64,000 nt of DNA from Neorhizobium galegae bv. officinalis (lineage in GTDB: Bacteria; Pseudomonadota; Alphaproteobacteria; Rhizobiales; Rhizobiaceae): contig CCRI01000018.1 of assembly GCA_000985875.1 (NCBI GenBank), forward strand, positions 1-64,000, given 5' to 3'. Below, piece after piece: positions 57,863 to 64,000 of this stretch (its first letter is position 1; every line of letters starts with the position of its first letter). The notes under the pieces are model-generated. The model searched no databases. It was not told where the DNA came from and worked only from the letters and a program-made list of their open reading frames with translations. Both the position numbers and the translations under genes were made by a program.

Positions 57863-60130
57863 TCAGTTTAGCCTATCGAGTACCGCCCGTAGAATGCTAG
57901 CAGTTCCTTTACCCGGCGCCCAGATCGGCTCTTTGCCGTCAAGAGCATCCTTCACGCAATAAAAGGCTTGGTGGCTACTGCTTTTCCAGGCGAAGACGAA
58001 CAGGTCGGCAGTCTTTGCGAGATTCGTGAGTTGACTCGTTGCGACCAGATCTGAATTCACGAGCACTCTGCACCCTGGGAACAGGCTTTCGAGCGCCACC
58101 TTCGCTCGGCTTCCTGCTGTTTCAGCCAGCGTGTAAATACCGATGGTCTTGCCCTCAAGGTTTGTGTAGGAAGCGGCGCCTACATCATCTGCACCCTGCT
58201 CGCGCTTGAGGGCGCTGACAGCCTCGGCGTCGACGCCATAGTCTTTTGCTAGCGTGTCGACCGCGAGAAAGTCTGCCGGCGCCAGCCGATGAGCAAAACC
58301 AGCGGCTTGGCCAAGTACCTGCAGAAAAAGCCTCAGCCGGGCGTCGCGGGCCTGATCTGAAGGGCTGGGAAGGATCGCGAGCGCCTCGGCGACGTCGAGG
58401 CTCCACGGCAGATAGACGTAGGAGCCGATCCTCTTCTGCACATCTTCGAGATCATTCATCAGCGACACGTACTCGGATGAAGACAATCCGTGCTCGATTA
58501 GCAGTGTCGTCAACTGTGCGAGTAGGTCGAGGTCCGATCGTGAAAGCGTATCGCTCATGGCGATCAGCAGGAACAGCAAAGACGCAATCGGTTTCGCCGC
58601 TGGCGACGTCTTCACGTCGTCGGGGAAGAAGCTCGCGAAGATCTGCGGAACGGCAGCGCGAGCGATCGCGCTGGCCTCGCCGTCGAGGCCGCCGATGATA
58701 TTCGCGAACTGGTGGGCGAGTGAACTGCTTTCTCTTATCTCTGACGCACTCCAGTTGGTCGGAGCGGATTGTGCGTCGCGCTCGGCGGCGACCAGATTGC
58801 GCCCCGCCCGCAACTGCTCCGCCCACCGCAACCAAGGGCTTACCGCGGATGCGGAAGTCGGTTCGGCTCGCGCTGGTTCGCCATCGTCAGTCTGCGACTG
58901 CCTCAGGCTCTCGATTTTCGCCGCGACGGCCGGCGCCAATGAAAAGAGGAACTCCGGATCGGCGCCGTCAAGCAACGATAGAAGGCGATCCCGCGCGATA
59001 TCGGTTTCGATCGTATCTGCACAGGATACCAACCTGCTGATGGTCTTCTTGCTCGGCGGGAGCCGCAGGTAAAATTCGAACGCGCGATCAAACTGCCTGT
59101 CGTCATACGCTTCGTCCGCCTCATCCAACGTCGTCGCGGATGGAGTGCTCTCTGCGACGGAAGTGAACTCGAACAAAACGGTGTCCGCTCCCGCAGGCAA
59201 CAGAGCGAGGAGCGACGTCACGATCGTACTATCAGGAGTCGTTTGCAACTGCTCGAAAAGTGCGAACGCCTTGACCACGCGTGGCGCACGAATGCCCCGA
59301 CGCGACGCAAACAACTTAGGATAGGGTATTGCGACATGATTGGCGAAGGCCTCGCGCACCGCCGCCGGATCGCCGCTTGCCTCTGCCTCGTCGACGTAGG
59401 TTCGGTAGAGTGCCTCGATTAAGTCTGCGAGAATTTGCGGTGGAAGGGCAAGATCCGAGAGCGTTTTGATGAGCCAATGGTCGCGTGCGATCTGCGGCCA
59501 GAGGCCGAGACCCGCGCTGAGCCGCACGTCGAGATATTTAAGGTTTTCTTCGTTTAGGCGTCCGGTGTGCTTCAACTCGGCGATCATCGCCTCGGCCTGT
59601 GTCTCGTCGCCTGCCAGAAGTGCACGCTCAAAATCGCCCCGGATCGCTCCAACTGGGCGGTTCCGCACGCGTGTCACTGGCGGTTTTCGCCCCAGAAGAA
59701 CTGCATAATCGTCTAAGCGTCCGGCGATCGCCCGTCTCGCGGCCGTATCGGATCCGGTGAAGCGATAAACCGCTCCCCCAAAGCGATCGCGAAGCGCGTT
59801 CGCCATGCGATCGGAAGCATTGCTCGGCACTCGCTCAAAACGACTTAGCCAGGATCCCAGCCACGCTTTGAGTTCATCCCCAAGCTCATCCCACGCGGCC
59901 ACCCCCTGCGTGGTGGCGTACCAACCCGTTACCTCACCGCCGCGCACAAACGGTAAGACCAGCGGCGCATTGGCGTTATCCGGGCTCAAATGGGATAGCC
60001 ATCGACGAACTTGATCCGCCTGTTCCGCAGGCGCGGAACTGTCGAGAAGCGACACCCAATTCAGCTCGTTCGGAGGTGAGAAGAAAGCCTGGAGCCACGC
60101 TTGCTCACTCTCGGGCAGATGCTCGATCAT
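57863..60130 (-). CDS. dpdD: DpdD-like protein of the 7-deazaguanine restriction module
   Basis: This 755-residue soluble protein has no named enzymatic domain. Its C-terminal 110 residues, with GKTIGIYTLAETAGSRAKVALESLFPGCRV and LVNSDLVATSQLTNLAKTADLFVFAWKSSSH, match my recollection of the conserved DpdD tail. The rest is helical and acidic, with a segment DEAYDDRQFDRAFEFYLRL that looks like a TPR-type repeat. It starts 4 bases inside the dpdK end (ATGA) and is the last of the dpdJ-dpdK-dpdD series. In Salmonella the DpdD protein is needed for restriction rather than for making the base. Confidence in the name is moderate. Confidence 0.65.
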   Translation of the reverse strand: MIEHLPESEQAWLQAFFSPPNELNWVSLLDSSAPAEQADQVRRWLSHLSPDNANAPLVLPFVRGGEVTGWYATTQGVAAWDELGDELKAWLGSWLSRFERVPSNASDRMANALRDRFGGAVYRFTGSDTAARRAIAGRLDDYAVLLGRKPPVTRVRNRPVGAIRGDFERALLAGDETQAEAMIAELKHTGRLNEENLKYLDVRLSAGLGLWPQIARDHWLIKTLSDLALPPQILADLIEALYRTYVDEAEASGDPAAVREAFANHVAIPYPKLFASRRGIRAPRVVKAFALFEQLQTTPDSTIVTSLLALLPAGADTVLFEFTSVAESTPSATTLDEADEAYDDRQFDRAFEFYLRLPPSKKTISRLVSCADTIETDIARDRLLSLLDGADPEFLFSLAPAVAAKIESLRQSQTDDGEPARAEPTSASAVSPWLRWAEQLRAGRNLVAAERDAQSAPTNWSASEIRESSSLAHQFANIIGGLDGEASAIARAAVPQIFASFFPDDVKTSPAAKPIASLLFLLIAMSDTLSRSDLDLLAQLTTLLIEHGLSSSEYVSLMNDLEDVQKRIGSYVYLPWSLDVAEALAILPSPSDQARDARLRLFLQVLGQAAGFAHRLAPADFLAVDTLAKDYGVDAEAVSALKREQGADDVGAASYTNLEGKTIGIYTLAETAGSRAKVALESLFPGCRVLVNSDLVATSQLTNLAKTADLFVFAWKSSSHQAFYCVKDALDGKEPIWAPGKGTASILRAVLDRLN

Positions 60131-60666
60131 GCGACCCCGCCTGTGTAGGATTCGAAATTGATCCGCGCTTCAGCAAGAGTTTTCGGCGTGGTGTCATAAA
60201 CAACCATCTCATCGTTCAGTTCGAGCCCGTTGTAGGTGAGATTCATCGAGCCGGTGAGAAGGCCTCGTTTGAACAGCACGCCTTTGATGTGGAGATGCTG
60301 TCGCCGGATGACGCTCAACTTATCTGTGAGGCCGGCCTCCTGAGCGGCCGTTGTAAGTGCATCGATCAGCGGTTCGTTATGATCGTCCAGGCTGGTCGTA
60401 ATGCCGAGGGCCGTCCCGCGCGCCATCACGTCGGTCAAGACTTCGACCAGTCTGATCTCGCGGGTTCCCCACTCCGGATTGATCGCACCGAAGCCACCGG
60501 CGCGGTTGTCAAATAACACTACGTTGCTGATCCAGGGGCTGACCAACCAGGCGCGCTCTCCACCCGGTGCAAGGAGTTCGCCTAGGAACATCATTTGCAG
60601 GAGTTCACGAATGAGATTCTGGCTCGTCACCGCGCTCTTGAAAATCCGTCGTGTTTCGAAGCTCAT
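60127..60666 (-). CDS. dpdK: DpdK-like phospholipase D-superfamily protein
   Basis: This 179-residue protein has a single HKD-type motif: LHIKGVLFKRGLLTGSMNLTYNG, with His126, Lys128, Gly139-Ser140 and Asn142, which is the phospholipase D/nuclease signature. Single-motif PLD nucleases work as dimers. It starts MSFETRRIFKSAVTSQNLIREL. It overlaps dpdJ and dpdD by 4 bases each. DpdK is the PLD-like member of the dpd cluster and a candidate nuclease for unmodified DNA. The name rests on the neighbourhood and fold together. Confidence 0.78.
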   Translation of the reverse strand: MSFETRRIFKSAVTSQNLIRELLQMMFLGELLAPGGERAWLVSPWISNVVLFDNRAGGFGAINPEWGTREIRLVEVLTDVMARGTALGITTSLDDHNEPLIDALTTAAQEAGLTDKLSVIRRQHLHIKGVLFKRGLLTGSMNLTYNGLELNDEMVVYDTTPKTLAEARINFESYTGGVA

Positions 60667-63600
60667 TGCAGCGCCTCCGCGACATCAAGATCTACGTGAA
60701 GAGCGCTTTCCACCCGTCGCACTGCCCGTACGCGGGCAAACACCGAAAGATAGGCGGACTGCACCGGGTTGGTCGCCAGAAAACTTAAGGCGTCCGCCAG
60801 ACGCGCTGACAGTGCCATCGGACAGACCAACGTCGCCGCACCGATGTTCGCAAGACGATCAAGGCAAAGGTCCCGCCAGCCATCCGCTTCGAGATCGACT
60901 ATCTCGGCATCCTCCGCCAGATAGGTCCGCACCAGCAAGGGGTCGGGTAAAGGAAGATCGGCAAATGGTGAGTAAGGTCGAAGGCCCGATTGCCGGATAT
61001 GGGCGCCGCGCGGCCAGAGCAGTCCATAGATAACGCCGTATCGCCACTGATCGGGGTTTATCGTCGGCGTATCGATGCCCGCCAACGCAAGGGCTGCGTC
61101 AATATCGGCGGAGCGCGCGAGACGGTACGCGAGCACGCGGGCATCCAACTCGATGCCCAGCCGCGATTCCTCGGTGTCCCACAAGCGGACTGCGCCGAGA
61201 AAGAATGCATCGCTGTCGCCGCTCGACCCGGGCCGCAGGATGCGGTTAGCGAGCGCGACTATAAACGCGTGAAAGGTCACGAACCCGTTATCCGCGAGCG
61301 CATGACGCAGCGCAGTGAAACTCGCGTGGCTCTCCGCGGCACCTGAGGCCTGGCGGAACTCACGCGTTGCGGTTGGCAGTGCATCGTCGCTATCGCCTTC
61401 GACCACGGACGATAAGAAGCGAACGAGTTGATAATCGCTAAGCGAAAAATCATTGTCGCGCAGCGCCGCGGTCATCAGGCTAAAGAATCGCCGCGGGTCT
61501 TCGACATATTGGCGCTGCGCCTCTTCGATCTGCCCGTTGCCGCCCGGCGCCATCTCGCTGATCCAAATCTCACCATCGGGAGTCCCAGCGAGCACGTCAT
61601 CCTCTTCGCGAACCCCTGCCGTCACATCGAGGATCAGACCGTCGCCGTCGATTTGCGGACATAGGCTGGTAATGGCGCTGATCGCGGCCGCGCCAATCGT
61701 CGAAAGGTATCGTTCCCGCAGCCATGGCTCCCAGGACGCATCGATCGGCGTCCATAGTATTTCAGCTAGGTCAAACATGTTGGCCACCACCTGCGAGTCT
61801 GCAAGGAGAACAGCCAGATCCTGTCGCAGCCGATCCTGCTGGTTGCCCTGCGCATTCGCATCATCGACGATCGCAGACTGAAACAGGATGTCGAGCGTCT
61901 GATCGAGATCGAGTTCGGCTGTACCGGCGGCCAACCGTGAGGCAGCTTCCCTCAATGAGGTACTATGAGCGATCGCCTCATTGCTGAGCGCTGCGAGCAT
62001 CAGATGCGCCAACCATTCGCGTGCGAACGGGTTCTCTACGCGTTGGGTAAGCGACCCGTGCAATGCCTGATGGTGAAAGCGCGCTGTGCGCATTGCCCTA
62101 TATCGCGGATCCGACTCCGGTCCGAGGTTCGACCACAACGCCTCCGGGAACCGCAGGCGCATGCACATCGCATCGACAGCAAGACTGAATCCTAGGGCGA
62201 CGGCTTCACCATCCAATTCGAAGTGAAATTCCTTTGGAAGTGAAACGCCATCTCTAAAGCGAATGCCCGCCTCGCTGCCAAGCGCCATTCGGCGGACCTC
62301 GATGGGGCTCAGTCCTTCATGCGAGTAGAACCGGACATCTTCGATCAACGACGTCCAGGGACCACCACGCGGCGGATCTAATACCAAGCCCTGATTGCGA
62401 GCGACAATCTGACTGCGCCAACGCAAGCGGGCATTGGACGTGTCGACAACTGCTGCGGGCGGTGGCTGGACATGGAGGGCACGCGGCCGGTAGACGGGAA
62501 CAAGCCGATCCGAACCGGCCTCCGTGACGCGCCAGTCGCCAATGTGGTCGAGACGCGCGAGTGCCTCGAGCGGAACCGCCTGTGCGCGGTTCTGGTCGAG
62601 GACCGAGCAAAGCCAATGACGCTCGGACGCATGAGTGATGCCGTATCGCCTCGACACGCGGCCGGGCGCGAACTCTCGTAGGGCCTGCGCGATCGGCATA
62701 GCAACTCTCTCGGGCGTTGCGATACCGGGTTGTGGCAGGACGATATCGACTTCAGGAAGGTTAAGGTCGCTGAACAGGTTCGCCGGTGCGAATTCAGGCA
62801 AAGGTGAGTTGGATACTTGAAAATCTTCGCCTGGCCTCCCCCCGAGGCGCCAGTTTGTCTCGAGACGGCGAAGGGCCGTTGGCAGTACCTGCGTCATCAG
62901 CGGCCGGGGGTGATCCCATAGCAATGGCAATATTGCGCTTTCATCTACCTTCAGCGCAGAAGCGAGATAGGATGTATACCGGTCGAGTTCGGCCGGAATG
63001 GTCAGGATGCGGCGGAGGAGTGCGGCGAGCGCCGTCTGCCGCGCTCGATCGTAAGCGTCGTCGCTACTGCGCGACAGGTCCCGCCACACGCTCCCCCGAC
63101 GCGCGGAACTGAGCATTTGGCTAAGATAGTCAAAGGTCGCATAGACGGCCTGGATGCGCATTATGTGCCTATTTGCGATCGGCAACGTACGAAGCGGCAA
63201 CTCGGGATCGAACAGCAAGTCATAGCCTTGATAGGCGATCCGGTCCCGGCCGTAGTCGGACAGGACGGCGACGGTCCAGGGCCGCATCTGGCGCGATCGG
63301 CCAGCGCGACCTTTGCGCTGGAGAAACTGCGCAACGTCACGCGGGGCCTTGTGCTGGATGACCGCGCCGACGCGCGGATCGTTGAATCCAACTTCGAGCG
63401 ACGCGGTCGCAACAATGATATCGAGATTGTTGCCGACGCCGGGATCCATCGACATGACGCGCCCGATAGTCTTGCGATCCTGCGGCTGAAGTGTGTGGCC
63501 TATCTCAACCACCGCCTCCCAATCCTGTCCATGCAGCTTGCGGTGCTGGACCGGCAGCGGACGGCGCAGCGAAGCCAGACCGCCGTCTGGCTTGCTCGCC

Positions 63601-64000
63601 AAATCGGGGACGCCGTTGCTCCGTCGACCCTCGGCGTCGAGCATGGCAAAATACATGCGGTTTGTAACATCGATGTCATCGGTGAACAGGAACACTCGTT
63701 CGCCGATCATGCCTTGGCTCTTGCGCTCATCCGGCGCGTCGAGAAGCCGGGAAAGGAGCATCCCCGTCTGGATCGTCGTCGACAGAAGAGCGGTGCGCGA
63801 CACGGGATCGCCTCGTAGCGCAAGCAGATACTCGGCGCCTTCCGCGATCATGTCATTTTTGGAAGGGGCGATTTCGGCCGACATCTGTTCGTACAAGCCG
63901 GTTAACTGCGCGAAGAAGCGGGCGCCGTCCTTGAGCGTGGCCGATAACCCGACAAACGTAACATTCCGCCGCAAGAGGCGCCGCCATCGGCGCAAGAGGA
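60663..64000 (-). CDS. dpdJ: DpdJ-like helicase, C-terminal part (cut by window edge)
   Basis: About 1112 residues of a large superfamily 2 helicase are present; the frame stays open to the right edge, so the start and the Walker motifs are outside. The sequence begins inside the helicase core, with motif III GLSATL, then FLFTDDIDVTNRMYF, IIVATASLEVGFNDPRV and motif VI QFLQRKGRAGR. The C-terminal 700 residues are a long helical extension typical of the DpdJ-class helicases. dpdK overlaps its stop by 4 bases. In the Dpd system it belongs to the restriction group, moving along DNA for the nuclease components. Confidence 0.75.
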   Translation of the reverse strand, partial: LLRRWRRLLRRNVTFVGLSATLKDGARFFAQLTGLYEQMSAEIAPSKNDMIAEGAEYLLALRGDPVSRTALLSTTIQTGMLLSRLLDAPDERKSQGMIGERVFLFTDDIDVTNRMYFAMLDAEGRRSNGVPDLASKPDGGLASLRRPLPVQHRKLHGQDWEAVVEIGHTLQPQDRKTIGRVMSMDPGVGNNLDIIVATASLEVGFNDPRVGAVIQHKAPRDVAQFLQRKGRAGRSRQMRPWTVAVLSDYGRDRIAYQGYDLLFDPELPLRTLPIANRHIMRIQAVYATFDYLSQMLSSARRGSVWRDLSRSSDDAYDRARQTALAALLRRILTIPAELDRYTSYLASALKVDESAILPLLWDHPRPLMTQVLPTALRRLETNWRLGGRPGEDFQVSNSPLPEFAPANLFSDLNLPEVDIVLPQPGIATPERVAMPIAQALREFAPGRVSRRYGITHASERHWLCSVLDQNRAQAVPLEALARLDHIGDWRVTEAGSDRLVPVYRPRALHVQPPPAAVVDTSNARLRWRSQIVARNQGLVLDPPRGGPWTSLIEDVRFYSHEGLSPIEVRRMALGSEAGIRFRDGVSLPKEFHFELDGEAVALGFSLAVDAMCMRLRFPEALWSNLGPESDPRYRAMRTARFHHQALHGSLTQRVENPFAREWLAHLMLAALSNEAIAHSTSLREAASRLAAGTAELDLDQTLDILFQSAIVDDANAQGNQQDRLRQDLAVLLADSQVVANMFDLAEILWTPIDASWEPWLRERYLSTIGAAAISAITSLCPQIDGDGLILDVTAGVREEDDVLAGTPDGEIWISEMAPGGNGQIEEAQRQYVEDPRRFFSLMTAALRDNDFSLSDYQLVRFLSSVVEGDSDDALPTATREFRQASGAAESHASFTALRHALADNGFVTFHAFIVALANRILRPGSSGDSDAFFLGAVRLWDTEESRLGIELDARVLAYRLARSADIDAALALAGIDTPTINPDQWRYGVIYGLLWPRGAHIRQSGLRPYSPFADLPLPDPLLVRTYLAEDAEIVDLEADGWRDLCLDRLANIGAATLVCPMALSARLADALSFLATNPVQSAYLSVFARVRAVRRVESALHVDLDVAEALQ

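Noticed and set aside
1..64000. CRISPR arrays, tRNA or rRNA genes
   Set aside because: No regular short repeats with spacers, cloverleaf sequences or rRNA segments were noticed anywhere in the window by eye.

Overview
The window looks like an accessory replicon (conjugative plasmid or plasmid-like island) of an alphaproteobacterium of the Rhizobiaceae (Rhizobium, Agrobacterium or Sinorhizobium type). The evidence is high GC, a Ti/Sym-plasmid type transfer region (traB-traF-traA divergent from traC-traD-traG around an RSF1010-like oriT and a TraR-type tra box), conserved rhizobial plasmid backbone genes (paired DUF736, ParB-like, methylase-helicase, DUF1419, toprim/DUF3991), an imuA-imuB-dnaE2 mutasome with the alphaproteobacterial LexA box GTTC-N7-GTTC, and a ROSE-type RNA thermometer in front of an hsp20 gene. 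No rRNA, tRNA, CRISPR array or repABC locus was seen.

Layout. 1-7336: conjugation genes plus a secreted nuclease. 7431-8871: WGR protein, HU-like protein, two DUF736 proteins. 8872-11199: an IS110-family insertion in otherwise gene-poor DNA. 11200-17067: small metabolic cargo (hydrolase, three NAD(P)-binding proteins, an AtaL-like protein) with AraC and LysR regulators. 17354-30159: plasmid backbone on the minus strand, interrupted by a plus-strand LigD-type ligase. 30313-32530: AT-richer debris and orphan genes (ROK fragment, unknown gene, SUKH immunity-like gene). 32751-42315: a two-sided SOS island (dinB, DEDDh exonuclease, two SRAP proteins, dnaE2, imuB, imuA) with a LexA box at each promoter. 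42746-43519: heat-shock unit. 43579-46794: unknown genes and an AbiE toxin-antitoxin pair.

48078-64000 is the most interesting part. Ten tightly overlapping plus-strand genes encode a YaaA/DUF6884-like protein, a DGQHR protein (DpdB-like), a TGT-like DpdA, a second DGQHR protein, QueE, QueD, QueC, a YhhQ-type transporter, a three-TM protein and a HAD phosphatase. After an Mrr-type endonuclease, three overlapping minus-strand genes (dpdJ, dpdK, dpdD) converge on it. Known members make this a Dpd system: queD/E/C build preQ0, DpdA with DpdB places it in DNA, and the DpdD/J/K proteins belong to the restriction side. The duplicated DGQHR gene, the YaaA-like proteins, the membrane protein and the HAD enzyme locked into the operon are not part of the Dpd core as I know it, and are the best candidates for something undescribed. 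The right edge cuts dpdJ, so further dpd genes may lie beyond it.

Start codons were moved from the longest possible frame to internal ones wherever family N-termini, ribosome-binding sites or gene overlaps favoured this. All family names come from recognising sequence patterns by eye, not from database searches.
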